This document shows, piece by piece, positions 35,501-50,500 of a DNA stretch of 64,000 nt (its first letter is position 1; every line of letters begins with the position of its first letter). The DNA comes from Ryuthela nishihirai. Taxonomy: Eukaryota; Arthropoda; Arachnida; Araneae; Heptathelidae. A model generated the notes under the pieces. The model was not told the origin of the DNA, ran no database searches, and saw only the letters and a list, made by a program, of their open reading frames with translations. Where the stretch lies: assembly GCA_038380435.1 (NCBI GenBank), contig JAWZYU010000028.1:29186201-29250200 (forward strand), written 5' to 3'. Position numbers and translations under genes: made by a program.

Positions 35501-38500
35501 CTCCGAATTTTGCCAACTCCCCAAATTTTACCAAATCACTTCAAATTTTTCCAACTCTATAAGATTTTGCCAAGTTGTCCCAAATTTCCCAACTCTACCT
35601 GTATTTTACTAAGTGGCTTCGAATTTTTCCAACTGCTCTAAATTTTGCTGTCTCTCCATTTTTCAAACTGCCTTAGATTTGCCAAGTTGCCTCGATTTTG
35701 ACAACTCCGCTTAATTTTCCAAAAAAAATTGCAAATTTTCACAGCTCACCTAGATTTTACGAAGTCATTTCAAATTTTGGCAACTCTCAGTTACTTTTTG
35801 GGAGGGAGCCTCCCCCCATCCCCCCATGGATATGCCCCTGACTATGTTGCAGCAGAGCGGGTTCATAACCAAGTTAATTGCTGGTACACTTGCAGAGTTG
35901 AGTGTCTATGTAGTGGATTATTCACAGTGAGCATTGTTCAATCACAGATTGGATAACATCACCATGCATCCAATTAGTATATATAAATATACTTCTATAT
36001 TTTAACATTCATTTTCATTTCTGTAGATTTATTTTATTTCCATAAATTATCAATCTTTTGGTTGGCTGATCTTTTGATAGATTTTCGATCTTTCAGACTT
36101 AGGATGGCTGACTTACAAGTTGTTGCAGATATTTTATTTCACATCGTATTAGATTGTGTTAATTTTTCTTTTATTTATTTCTTTACCAGTAAAAAAACTG
36201 ATCTTGTATCGTTTTCTGAGAATTAATGAGGTCTTGGATACACAAACTACAAGGACGTCCTTTTTACTGAAATCAATCCTCATGTGCAAGGACAATTTCA
36301 GCAAGGGTTTTTACCCACCCTTGCTATATTCACGGAGAAAGTTTTACTCCTCCCCCTTGGCAAGATTTCATTTAAAAAAATTGCAAGTTTTTAAGTTTAT
36401 ATTGAATGGTTTTAATGTGCCTTAAATGCCATATGGGCAATTTAATGTTTTAATGTGTGCCACTTAGAAGATACAGACAATTTTATTTTTGCTTTGGTGC
36501 ACTCACATTTTGGCACTTAATCAAAATCCTCAAAATTAAACATCCAAAGAAAAAAAAAAAATCATAATGTTTAGTGAAGAAAGCAGCTAAGAAAGTGTTC
36601 CTCCATTTCATAAACAAGAACAGAAAATCCCATTAATGTGAGAAATCCAAGTCATCTTGCATAACACTGGGCTGTGTTTTAAAATATACCACACTGAAAA
36701 CAATCATTAAAAGAAATGAAAAACTATGTTTCAGGTAAATATATATTATTCTAGGAGAAATGTACTTTCAATTAATATATAATTTAACAGTTTTTATTCA
36801 TCAGGTTTCCCAACATTAATCCTTAATTGCATAGTCTGTTCTATTTTCTCACTGTGAAAACATAATATTAAAATTAATAAGCTTGCAAATTTGTTTATAT
36901 TTTTTATTTTCATAAAATTTGGACTTAAATTCTGTTTAATTTGGTATGTAACATGACATATTTCTGTTGATTGGTTATTTTTGAAAAAAATTCTAAAGTT
37001 GACTTGTTTATCTGACTCAGCATAATTGCAAAAAGCCTGGACATTTCTCAAAGTATGGTATCAAGAAAAAAAAAAACTGTAAAAAAAGAGAGTATGTAAT
37101 ATTCTTCTCTGAAGTATTTTTTTTTCCCCAGAAATAAATAATCTTTGTATTCATAAGCATTATAATTATTTCTGCCTATTAGTTTTTTTAAATAAATTTT
37201 TAGGAGATGCTTTTTTTTTACTCATCCTCCTCCTCAAGCAGCCATGGGCTATGGAGGTCCAACCAGACTTTGCAATTTAGTTCTCCGAGCAAGTCTGTCC
37301 TGAGCTACATCTACTGCATCAGACCACTGCACACCAATTCTAATAAGGTCCTGTCTGACATTGTCTGCCCACCGCATCCTAGGTCTCCCCCTCTTTCTGA
37401 GGCCTTTAGGCACACTGTTCATAACCCTATTCGCCAATCTATAATTATTGTTACTGGCAACATGGCCAAACCAACGGAGTCTCTCTCTGCACAATATGCT
37501 GCTTAAACGAGGTTGCAAACTCCTTTACCTAACCTCATCATTAGTTACAAAGTTGAACCACCTAATGCCCAAGATACTGCGTAAGCATCTGGAATCAAAA
37601 GCATCTAGTTTCCTGTTATCTTGTTTACAGTGTCCAAGTTTCACTACCATAACTAACCCTAGAAAGAACCAAACTATTATACAGTCTAATTTTAGTCTTT
37701 AGGTGTATATGCCTATTTCTTCACAATATCCATAGATTCTTAAAAGTCCCAGCAGCAATCCCTATTTGTCTGTTAATCTCATGCCACACATCACCATTAT
37801 CTGTTACATAGCTCCCAAGGTAATTATGACACCTGCTGAAGACTGCAACCATTCAGATTAACTGAATCACAGCCTGCCTGACCAATTTCCATCACTTTAG
37901 TTTTCTCTCTGTTTATAACCAAACCTACTCTACTACCAGTTTCATCAACAGCTCGAATGAAAAGTTCATCTCATCAACATCATTTGCCAAAAGGGCAAAA
38001 TAATCAGCATAATCTAAATCAGAAATTTTCGTATCTCCAGTCCATTTAAGGCCAAAATCTTTCCCTTGAAGTGAATTTCGCATAACATAATCAATAACCA
38101 AGCTAAAGAGAAAAGGAGACAAAATGCACCCTTGTCGAACACCAGAAGTAATGCTAAACCAACTGCTACAAGCCTTACCAACTCTCACACACAACTCAGT
38201 GTTATTATAGAGAGCTTTCATTATGTTAACTAACGTCTGGTATACCATATGATTTCACAATCAACCACAAATTATGACCTTTTTGAAATCAACAAAGCTA
38301 GCAACCAAAGGTTTCTGTAACTCTAAACATTTGTCAAGAATCTGCCTAAGTGAAAATACCTGATCCACACATCCCCTGCCACTTCTGAATCCACATTGTT
38401 CATCACGCAATTGACTGTCAACCAGATTCTTAATTCTATTAAGCACAATCATGGAAAGAACTTTACTTGGAACAGAGAGTAGGGTGATACCCCTATTGTT

Positions 38501-41500
38501 ATCACAAGAACTGCGATCAACTTTTTTGAAAATAGGGATAACAATAGCTCTGGTAAAATCCTTAGGAACCATGCCTTTATCATAAAAGATATTCAGAATT
38601 TCAGTCATCCAAGTGGTAACCAAAACATTCCCAGCTCTAAGCATTTCCATAGTAATTTCATCTACCCCTGGGGATTTATGTAGTTTAAGTTTAGAAATAG
38701 CCAAAATAACTTCAGATTGTGTTGTAGGGCCAACATTAAAGCCACCTATTCATCTATCATCATTGCAGACAATGGGGGTAGAACTAACCACATTGTGTAG
38801 AACATCACTGAAATGCTCAGCCCACCTAGCCATGACAGAATCCTCACCTTCTATAACCTTACCTTGTTTATCCTTCAATCCCTGTACACCTGTTCATTTT
38901 CTACCACACAAAACGTTTAACTATCTGGTACAGCTCTCTGCTGTTGTGCTGTCTAGCTGCTTCCTCGGCTTTGTCAGCCAAACCATCAAACCAAAGATTC
39001 TTATCAGCAGCTAACTGATCCTTTACACATTTATTAAGTTCTCTGTAATACTTTTTATTAGGACTAGTAGGGTATTGATTAAGGACATTCCTGTAGTTCT
39101 TTCTTTTTGAAATAAGCTCATGTGCCTTATCACTCAGATATTTCTGTTTCATTTGCTCCTTTTTTCCTAAAAGAGTACTGTTAGTGTCCAAAAAAGCCTG
39201 TTTAAAATGATCCCATTCTTCCTCAACTTCAGTAGTAAGCATACCATGACTGTCATAATGATTAAGTAACCTATCATGGTAAGCTTTAGCTATAACTGGG
39301 TCTTTCAGAGCTTCAGGATTAAAAGTAAAATTTTTAACCCTAGCACAACACTTTTTAAGTTTAAGTTGCAAGACACTTTTAATAAGGTAATGGTCAGATC
39401 CAATTTCAGCTCCCCTGTATGACCTGGTATTCCTAACAGAAGTAGCCCATTTGCTGTTAATTAATATTAGTCAGTCATATTCTTATGCAGCCCATCAGGT
39501 GAAACCCATGTGTACTTATGTATGTCACGGTGTTTGTAATAAGTGTTAGTTATTCTGAAACCATTGAGTTTACTTACCTGTAGGAGACGTTGCCCATTGC
39601 CATTGCAGCTACCAATACCAAAAGGGCCTGTTATTCCTCCACAAAGGTCAGAGTCAGTATCAACTTTGGCATTGAAGTCACCTATAAGAATGGTAATATC
39701 TCCTGCTTGACAGAATTCAAAATATCCTGAAGTTTTCCGTAAAACCTATCCTTCTCATCTTCATTGGCATCCTCAGTGGGGGCATAACAGCAGATAATAT
39801 TAAAGTCTTTAATACTTGTCTTATGTTTTGGTGTAAGAAACCTTTCATTAATGCACTCATATCTTAGAAGAGCATCTGTAGCATGTCTGCTGAGAAGCGG
39901 ACCCATGACTTGGTGATGCTTATTATCTTACCACCCTGAAAAGAGAAATTTGAAATTATTTTTAAAAAACTGACCTTTATCTGTCCATCTGGTCTCTTGC
40001 AAGCCGAGAATATCTAAATTATAATGGTGGAATTCTTGTGTGAGGACATCAAGAGAAAAAGCTCTGTGCAGAGTCCGCATTCCAACTACCTAAGGAGAGA
40101 AAATGGTTAGTGGGATGTTTAAAGAAACAATGTTTATTGAGAGAGGGAATGCTGACAATATCAACAGCCCCCTAATCGCAGACATGGGGCAAAGACCTGT
40201 TCCCTCACCACTAAATGCTGAAACCATCTACACTGGAAGACTTCCTCCAATGTAGAATTCGATGATGCCAATAGAAGCAAAGAGTTCAGGTGCCTGCGAT
40301 GACCTCTTCTCAGGATTATCCACCAGCTGATAAACATTTCCTGTGAATCTATTCACTTGGGGCTGTCAACCAACAAACAAACAGAAAACACAGCGGAAGA
40401 TTTTCCCTCCACAGAAGCCCACCAGTGCAGCAAAATCAGGATCCATATTCGAGCTCAGAGCCATATATCTGTCCCGTCCAGTGGGTTTATATGGTCAGCA
40501 CCAGGACCCTGTGTGGTTGACCACTCCTCAGCAGGGTAGAAAAAGAAGAAAAGTTGCCATAGTTTTCCAGATCAGTAGGCCACACTAATCTGGCAGCCCT
40601 CCCCTTCTGTTCACTTCCACAAGAGAGTATCTCTTTTGAAAGGTACTAACGATCTGCACCACGAGAAGGCAGGGTTGGACATCAGGTGCTAGGCCTTGCC
40701 GGTTCTATGCATCATCACAGGGGATTGGTGCATAGCTCTTCTTCCAGTGACTACCTAGCTACCATTTACAGACCTTTTTTTTACTACATGACTCTAAAAG
40801 AGTTTTAATAAAATAAAATTAGTCATTTTTATTGTGAAATATTTTGTTTTTGGAAAATTCAGATTAAATGCTGATTAATTTGGCATGTAACATGCCATAA
40901 TTTTTTCATTAGTTGTCAAAAAAGTTCTGAAGTTAAATTTTTATTTGGCTGAGCATAGGAAGAAAATAGTTTTGCCTCTGAATGTAAACCAGTTTTTCAG
41001 GCTGGACACTGGAAGGGTTGAAAGTGTCAGTTAAATAATTTTGAATGATTTAAGCCTATATTATTTTGCAGTGAATGAATTTCAACAAAATAAAGATATT
41101 AACTCTCTAATCTGATGAAACAAGAATATAGTGGCCAGACATATTATTTTTAACAAATCTTCTAGATGTAAATTATGAAAACAAAATTGATGAACTTGGT
41201 CAGTATATTTGTGATGGTAAATTTTCTTGACCATGATAATTCCATGCTGACATTCAACTAGGAAAAGAAAGTTTTAACAATATGAAAAACACAAAGACAC
41301 ATGTAGATGAAACAAAAATTTCAACATCAATAAAATTTTGTATTAGCTCCAAAAGGAAAGTGAATCAAAATAGGAAACTAGAAGAATGCATAATACCACT
41401 GTCAGATCTGGGTATCTAGTTTTCAAAGACAGCAAAATTTTTCATTCATCTACTTTTTTCCTCTTTATAAGATTTAATTCAAGCTAATGGATGAGGAGGA

Positions 41501-44500
41501 AAGTACAAATAATAGTATTTTGTTAGTACTTATACAGCATAAAAAGTATTTGTCTTTTATTCCTTTATATTTCCAAAATTTCAGATTTCTAGCATAAATA
41601 CATCATTTGCAGTAGTCAAAAAAATTTGAAATTTTCAACTTTTCCACCATTAGGAGGTGAAATTTTAGCTTTTGAAAGATTCAGAAAGTTCAAATCATCA
41701 TTACCCATTCAACGAAAAAGAATTTTTTATCTCTTAAAATGAAAAAAAAAAGTTGCTTTTCCCCATCTCTCCGAATCTAAGGCAGTAGTTCTCAAAGTGT
41801 GTGTCGCAACACACTTAGTGTGCCAAGAGATTTACCAAGTGTGCTGTGAAATTTCAGATGATATTGCAGATAAAAGGAAATTTATAAATCTTTTGATGCT
41901 ACTTTCTGCCAGGGATTCTTCGTTGAACCTTTTTCCATTTATTCAAAAACTTATCCGTATTAAATTTTAATGTTAAAACCAAAATTAACACAAACATGCC
42001 CATAACACAGACACAGTCATATCAGAATAATATGACTCCCTCCTGAATCACAGTGTACTTGCCCAGGCCCGTCACAGAGTGCACATGATAAGGTCGACCA
42101 CACAGAGATATAAGTGGCCGACCAGGACAGATGAGACATAGTGTGTTACGTGATCACAAGTGTGTGTGGAGAGGAGAACTTCACCTCCGTTGACTGGTAA
42201 AGGGCAATCAACGCACAACAGTGGACCTCTGGCACACCGAGTACCTCCAGATGTCATAACTGTGGAGCCCCAAAGGCCATCGACCCCAGAGGAGATGGTT
42301 GCCTCTGTCAACTGGTAAAGGGCAATTGACGTGCAACAGTGCAGCAATTGACCACTCAAATGAACACTGGGGGGCACCCAGGTACATGTCCACGATAACA
42401 GTAGAGCAAACCCTGTTACACATGGGTCTCTGGAGTCGATGCTGCATAAAGGTGCCCAATTTAATCAAGGTCCATCGGCGACGATGCCTGCAGTTCGCAT
42501 GGGACTACCGTCATTGGACAGTGGAAGAGTAGAAAAAGATTGCCTTCTCTGATGAATCGAGGTTTCTACTCCACAGAAGTGATAGGCAGTGGCAGATACA
42601 GTGTCAGATACACAAGAACCAAACCCGGACATGCTTGTCAGTCAAGTACAGGCCGGCGGTAGCAGTGTGCATATCTGGGGGATGTTTTCCTGATATGACC
42701 TGGGACCACTGGTACCACTGGATGGATCCCTGAATGCCAATGGCTACCTTTCCATCCTCACTGACCATGTGCATCCCTTCATGTTGGATGTTTATCCTGG
42801 TGGTGATGGTTTCTACCAACAGGACAATGCGCCCTGCCATGTCGCTATGCTTGTGTGTGACTGGTTCCAGGAACACGACAGTGATGTCTCCGTTTTTCCT
42901 TGGCCGGCGAAATCGCCAACCTCAATCCCATAGAGCACTTGTGGGACCATTTGGATTGACAGGTTCGGCATGCAAACACACAACCACATCATCTCTGGAA
43001 CCTCTGTGCTCTGCTGGAGTCCGAATGGGCATGTGTGCCTCTGGCAACCTTCCAGGGCCTCATTGTGTCCATGCAACACCATCTTGTCACTGTCATCCAG
43101 GCCCAGGGTAGTTATTCTCATTATTAGGTAGGTGATCATATTATTCTGATACGACTGTGTACTTATAGTAGTAATAAATATATCTCTAGTTATTATGGTA
43201 ATGATGAGAACAGTAAAACGTAAATAAAGTTATAAATCTTTGCGGCAAATATGCATCGAGGCAATTAGGTTAGATGGCATCCAAATGAAAAAACTACAAT
43301 TAACTTTTGCGACAAAACATTATTAATTAAGATTTCATTTTGTAATTTGGAATGAGTGAAAACTGGACATTGTGCAGTTAAGGATAAAGCAGAATTACTA
43401 TTTTTTTTTCTAAAACATAATCAAAAATTATACTTTCATTCATGTTTACTCTACGGCGATAAATGGCAGATCTAATTACAGAGTATACATTTTAGCAACC
43501 TCTAGCGTTTAGTGAGAAAGGTATGATGTAATCTGAAAAGCGACAAGATAAGTTGAGTCCATAACGAAATTTTCTGCTGGTTTAGCCATAAGAAAAATGT
43601 CTGCTTATTTAATATAGAAAATGGAGACTTCCGTTGTGTGCAATACAATAACAATGAAGCGATGTTCTTCATACACTCATAGCTGAACTAGCCTGGCAAA
43701 TTGGTGCTAAATGCAGTATAATAAAACAGGGAAACTTTAATAATATTATATAAATGTGAAATTTATATTAGAATAAACTTATTGAAGTTAAGAAAAATAC
43801 TTTTATGTTAAAGCATTTATATATATTTAATTTATATATATATATTTGTTTATGATAATTTTAAGGGAACCATTGCTTCCATTGATGCTTCGCCACTGCC
43901 CAGGCTTGAGTCCCAGCTGGTCTAGTGAAAGATTTATCTTCACAAAACTCCCCACCTTGCCCACAGTCTGTAGAGGACACTGATGGGCTTGAAAAGGTGC
44001 CCAGCCCTTATATGGGACATTAACCCTTACAATGTTGGTTTTTGAAACTGAACTCACTATGGTGGCTGGATTTATTTTAAAATGTTTTCAGAAAATAAAA
44101 TAAACAACTTTAGAACCTCATCCTGAAGTAACTAATGAATGAAAATATGTCATGCTATATACCAAAAAAAAAGAACATTTAATTGTTCTTAATAAAAATT
44201 GAAAACAAATGGTAAGTTAAATTTTTTAAGCATTTTTCAGAACATTTGACTTATTTTTCCCATTTTTTTACTATATTATTTTATTATTCTATTATAAACA
44301 GTTAATATTTTGATTATTGCTTAAATATTTTATTTATTTCGTTTTTTCTAAATTATTTAGTCATTTATGCATATAATACGTATTCTTAGACTTTTCACAA
44401 TTGGCCAACTTTAAGCCTAAGTAAAGCAGTGTCATAAAAAAATAATTTTGCTTTAAAAATTAGATAATTTAAATAAGAAATGAAAAATATACCAGAAAAG

Positions 44501-47500
44501 TGATAAAGAACTATAGAAAAAAAATTAAGAAAAAAAGTTTCAAAGCATTTAAAGTTTATCAATGCACTGAATCTGAGAACGAGTTGCTTTATTTTGAAGC
44601 TGCATAACTGCTACAGAAAAGTTTAATTCTAAAATTCCAGTAAAATTTTGGTTAAAAATTGCAGTTTCCTGATTAATTTGTTTATATGCTTTTAATGTAA
44701 TTAAAAATATTGATAAATGAAGCCCTACCATTTAAAAATCGTGCTCTGAGTTAAAAATTCAGATCAAACGTTACCAGTTAAATCTGGTAATGTTTGTTCT
44801 GATTGCCACCATTATAGATCGCTAGCAGTTTCACTTTCGATTGTTTCTAATTAATTATTGTTTATAATTGCAGTGTCCATTTGAGAAGCAATAAAAAATA
44901 ATTTTAGGAGCATTAGGAGCCAAAATTAGTTTAGTGGTATTAGAACTCTCTGGCGTGTTTCTGTTGAGATGTGGGTTCAAATCTTTGAATGTCAGCAAAC
45001 TTTATTCCACAAAACCATTTATTGATTAGTGTATTATAGTAAATAAAAAAGTTTTTAAAATCAAAAGCTGCTAAAATATTGATCAAAAGCTGATGTATGT
45101 AGTTTCCCGGATGACGCTGTTTCTGGTAGTAAAAAAAGTCAGTATCCTTACGGTAAAAGTTTAGAAAGCATTACAACTCTAGTAGAGCTATAAATAGCAA
45201 AAAATATGTAGAAATGCAACCGATCGATAATTAAGCATGGGACGGCAGAATAAATGCATGAACTAAATTGGCACTACTTGATGCTGATTACAGTGACTGA
45301 GCATGCTCAAACGTTCACTGTAGACTCAAATAGATTTGTTTTTAAACTTTATCATAATTTTTTCAAGCAGAATCAACAGGTAAAAAGTATATATCATAGA
45401 TTTAAATGTTATTTTTGATATTTAGTTAGAAACAATTGAAAAAAAAAAAAGATTTCTATTCTAAATTTTTTTTCATACCTTGTACTACGATAGCAAAATT
45501 TCACTCTCCAATCACTAGAATGGAAAAGATGAAAGCAATTCTTTGGGCTGTGACACGGTAAGGGTTAAGCCATGACCCTGCATGCAGAAGAGTCATACCC
45601 TGTGCACATTAAAGAACACATTGGATAGCTTTGACAGGAGGCTACTATTTGTCTCCTAACAGCTGTCCAGTGGTTTGCCTCCCCCAATCTTCTGAGCTGT
45701 CAAATTCCTTATGAAACCCCTTGTGTGAAAAAAAGTGCTGTGCAGAAGCAAAACAACCCAACCCACTTATGTTGCATAATTTCAATTACTTTGGGGCTAA
45801 GCCAGGTGCCAAAATCACAGGAAGTGTGATAAGTCTTATTAGTGGAGAAAAGACAGAGCCAAAATTAGTTTAGTGGTCTTAGAACACTCTGGCGTGTTTC
45901 TGTTAATATGTGGTTTCAAATCCCGAATGTCAGCAAAACTGTATTCCACAAAACCATTTATTGATTAGTGTATTATAGTTGAATAATCATAAAGATTAGA
46001 AGTAAAAGTATAAATGTAATAAACTTGAATCTTTTATTTAAAAGAATGTTCTTTGTTTAGGGGATTTGCATTTTATGTCTTTAACAAAAACGGTTTCCTA
46101 TCGAGGTTTTCCACATTCAATACAACGTTTGGTAGGAAAAGAACAGCTCCCAAACCAAGATATTCTAGTACAGACTTGTATTAATCAAGCTCTATTTTGG
46201 GATGGCACACAAGAAAAGCTGCCAAAAATAGTTAATATTAAGAAACCGGGCTGGAATTATGCAAGAGAATATGGTATACCACAAAAAAGAAAAGTGTAAG
46301 TATAAACTAAGTAATTGTTTTTGTTAAAGTTTATCTGTACTGTGTTTATTATTACATTTATCTTGATCACTTGAAAAAGTTGTGTTACCCAGTGAGGCAT
46401 CTGGCATTTAATGGCAGTAAATGCTAACATGGTACAATCATTATAATTACTATTTTAAATATTGTTAACAAATTTAAAAAATACTTTTTGTTCATAATAT
46501 ACGCTGCTTGACATAGACAATGCACACCAGGAAGTATTTGTCTGAGTATCATATAAATAGGTAGGTATGTGTCTACAGTTAGGTTATGTAAATGAGTGCT
46601 AGTCCAGTTGCGAACCAATCATGTGATAGGTGAGGGAGATAACATTGCCAAACAGCTTAAAATAGCTAAGTTTGGTCATCCTCACCTGGATATGCATCAG
46701 AGTGATCTCAGTGGCAAAAACACAGTAAGGAGTGAGAATACATGGGTGACATCATCAGGAATCCTCCTTCACACGGACACCTTTACCAGAGGCTTCATCA
46801 TAGGGTTACGTACAGCTAGTTGGTCCCTATGTCGCATCACAGCAGAAATGCATCAGGAAGCCAGTCAAATTTGCAATTCTTAATAAGATGATTTCTTAAA
46901 TAAATGTTTTGAAGTAATTTTCTTCATTGTTTGTGGGACACTATTGGAGGAAGGTTGCATGTGTTGTCATAGTGAAACTGGTGCACATAGGCAGACATCC
47001 AAATACCTCAGTTGCTGCATTCAATAGCAAGCTGTAGCAGCCCTACAATCCACAGCAGACAACATTTGACATGGTGTATAGGCATTACAGACATCCCCGT
47101 GTAGACACAGGCTGTGAATCGCAGATTGGCCAAAGCAGGTTTGCGCTCTCACCAGCCATTGTGAGAACTGCTACTCACTGTAGCACATCATCGCACAAGG
47201 TTGCAGTGGCAGGACAAATGGAACCATGTATACAGCAATGAGTCTCACTTCTATCTCAGTGCTGATGATCACTAATTAAGAGTCTGTAGACGAGTCACTG
47301 GGCTGATCTTGCTGCCATCCATGAGCGTCATACTTTGGGGGCACTATCAGTTTCAAGAACCATTCACTGCTCATATGCATAGTGAGTACAATGACAGCAC
47401 AATGATATGTTGATGAGATGCTGCAGCCCATTTTGTTGCTGTATCTCTGTGGTATCCCTGATGCCCAGTTTTAACATGATAATGCCTGCTTGCACACTGC

Positions 47501-50500
47501 CAACATCAACAGACAGTGCATACAAGATGTTCATGTGCTGCCTTGGCCAGCATGGTCCCCAGACTTCTCCCCAGTAGAACGTGTGGGACATCATTGGCAG
47601 ACAACTTCACACCTCTGCACAATTCCCTCATAATGTTGATGAATTATGGACACAGGTCAACGATGCATTGTCCATGATACCTCAGTACACCATCCGGGGT
47701 TTTTTCCACTCAATGCCATACCGTGTTGCCAAATGTATAGCCCATCGTAGCTGTCATGCGACCTTTTGACTCAGGCCACATTATACTGTCTCCTTGCCTA
47801 TCACATTTATGTAATCCCTCAAAAATTAAATCACTTTTTTTCCCACTTACTTATGTACAAGTGTGTTGAGTTGCTTCTCATTTCATGCATTCTTCATGGT
47901 GTGGCATTTTCTATGTCAAGCAGTGTACATTACATTTGAAGAATGATAAAAAATAAGTCCAGAAATAGCAAATGTGGAGTAATCTCTGATCTCCACACTT
48001 CATTCATTCTCCACTTTTGATCCAATACATTTATCCTGAGCAATAGCTGGTAGATTCGCAGAAGGCAACAATTCAATTTTTATTTGACCCAGATATGTAT
48101 CAATACAAAATTATAGTGATATATCTCCAGCTAAAGTAACTGAATACTTGAATGCTGCTGTATAGCTAAAATAAAATACAAAACATTAACATGGCAACAG
48201 TTTGTAATTGAACCGATGTATAATGTAGACAGTCAAAAATTTAGTTTTACATTCAATAATCATTCATTGTTTTTAATCCATTCACAAAGTGATTTCTTAA
48301 ATATTTTGAAGTAATTTTCTTCATTGTTTCTGGAACACTGTTGTACAGTTTAGGTTCAATATAGTTTGTACTACGGGTAGTAGCTTATTTGATATGCATG
48401 GTATTTGCAATTTCGATGATGAGTCTCTAAGTGATATATATATATATCTGTCGAACCTGAAATAGATGTAAATTGAAATGGACATATTCAATAACCTTTA
48501 AAATGTAAAGTTGAGGCACAGTCAATAACCCCATTTTTTTAAATATTGGATGTGATTTAGAGAAGTGACCTTTATTGTCAATGATTTTAACAATAAATTT
48601 TTTTAGAAACAACAGCCTGTTTTGCTTTTGCAGCTCCTCTGCAGGCTTTTATTGCATATTGTAGCTGGCTATACAGGCAAAATGAAACTTTTTATCTTAT
48701 CAACAGTATAATCAGTGTGACATTTCTATGAAAGATTTTGATCAATAATTAGCATGATCTGCCATTAGCTGATGCCTTCAACTGGAATTGTATATAACAT
48801 GTTTTGGACTTATTTAAGCTTAATTTATTCAGCCTTAGCCATTGGTAGAGTCGATGAATATCAATTTGTCGTTTAGTATAATTGTTCATAGGGGTTACTT
48901 TTATACGAAACAATATCATCAGCATAATAATTAATTTCAGCTTCAAGATTTTTGTCAGATGTATTTTTTCCATGTAATATAAATAGTAGAGGTCCCAGTA
49001 CAGAACCCTGTGGTACACCTGTATTGATATTCTTTATAGTACTATATATATTATTTATTCTGACCATTTGTGAATGATTTCCCATTAGCATTTCCCAAGT
49101 AGGATTTTAACCATGTAAAACTGGTACTTTTATTCCTTATTTATAAAACTTAGTCGAGTAGGCTGTCCCGTGGCCGAGTGGTTAACACTCTTGGCTACTG
49201 ATCTAAGGGACCTGGGTTTGAGCCCCAGGTAAGGCATGGATGTTTGTGTTGTATTTCTGCTGAGGTCCTGCCATCCTCCCAGACCTTCTACTATGGCATA
49301 TAAACTGACAGGTTTCTGTCAGACCTCTGTGGCAAGCAGATGCTTGAGGGGATATTTATTTTTATTCATTTATAGCCAACAATATTTCATGACTTACCAG
49401 ATTTAAAAGCCTTTGATAAGTCCAAAAAAGTTGTAAGTGTTTTGAAATCTTTATCCAGAAACCACATTAATGAATCTGCTAAATGTAAAATAGCATCTTC
49501 TGTGCTTTTTTTCTGCTGAAATCCATATTGGTTCTTTTCTATTACATTAAACTTTAGTGAAAAATTGTTCAACCTAACAAAAAAAAACTTCTAGTATTTT
49601 TGATATTATTGGAAGTAAAGCAATAGTTTGATAATTTTCTATTAGAGTTTTGTTTCCTTTATTTTGTAAATAGGAACTATTATGGAACATTTTAAGGCAT
49701 TTGGAAAAATACCAGAAGATAAAAAATATTAAATAAGTACAATAATGTTGTTCATATCGATGGATATATTGATTTAAAATTATCCACGTTTATATCATCC
49801 TAGCCAAATGAATAGGTCCTTTTCAAAATTTTTACTATGCTATCCAATTCTTCCAGCAAAACTGCTATCAGACCCATTGAATTGCCCTGGGAAATCAATA
49901 TTCTGTCCTTTAACTTAAGATCTTCAGGTACTACCAAATCTGATTCCGAACTGCCAGTTTGATATTGAGTAGCTATATTTATAAAATAATCATTGAAAGC
50001 ATATACTATTCAGCGGAACTATCTAGGAAACATACCATAAAAAAATACCCCCCCTCAAGCAGCTGCTTGCCACAGAGGTCTACAGGAGCCTGCCAGTTTA
50101 TACGCCAGAGTAGAAGGTCTGAGACATATTAAATTCATTTTCAACAAATGATTTTGTTTTTTCCCCCTACTATTTGTATTATTCATTGATAATATCCCAT
50201 TTGTTTTTCGTATTATTTCCAACAGATACCAGGTTTTCTTGAAAATGTTAATTTTTAGCATTTAAAGAATTTCTATAGATTTTGTAGTAAGCATCAATTC
50301 TGTTTTTTTTTTTTTAAATAATCTATTCAAATGATTTTGGTACTATATTTACTTAATAAGTTCTGTGGTTATTTCAGGGTTTAAAATTTTTTAACTAATT
50401 TTTTAAAATCCTCAAAGGAATGGTCAAAAGCTTCATTTAGATCACAATAATCTTGTATATAATTCCACTATAATCCTTGTTGTAATTTCACTGTGTCTAT

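Larger units (their letters stand above)
28490..41023 (+). mobile_element. Rep1 copy 3, exploded by later insertions
   Basis: Rep1 pieces resume in order at about 28560-28830, 33820-33962, 35841-37220 and 40775-41023, ending gacactggaagggttga. Between them lie a TTAA MITE, tandem repeats, LINE D, a hairpin MITE, the hAT-like element and LINE E. The left terminus is not clear. Confidence 0.65.
27985..46060 (+). other. MRPL37 intron 2
   Basis: 18.1-kb intron, donor gtatgt, acceptor ttctttgtttag. Its first 12 kb is one nested transposon complex in Rep1 copy 3. 27985-28490, 41024-41780, 43162-43870, 44036-44925 and 45060-45560 contain nothing I can name. Confidence 0.85.
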
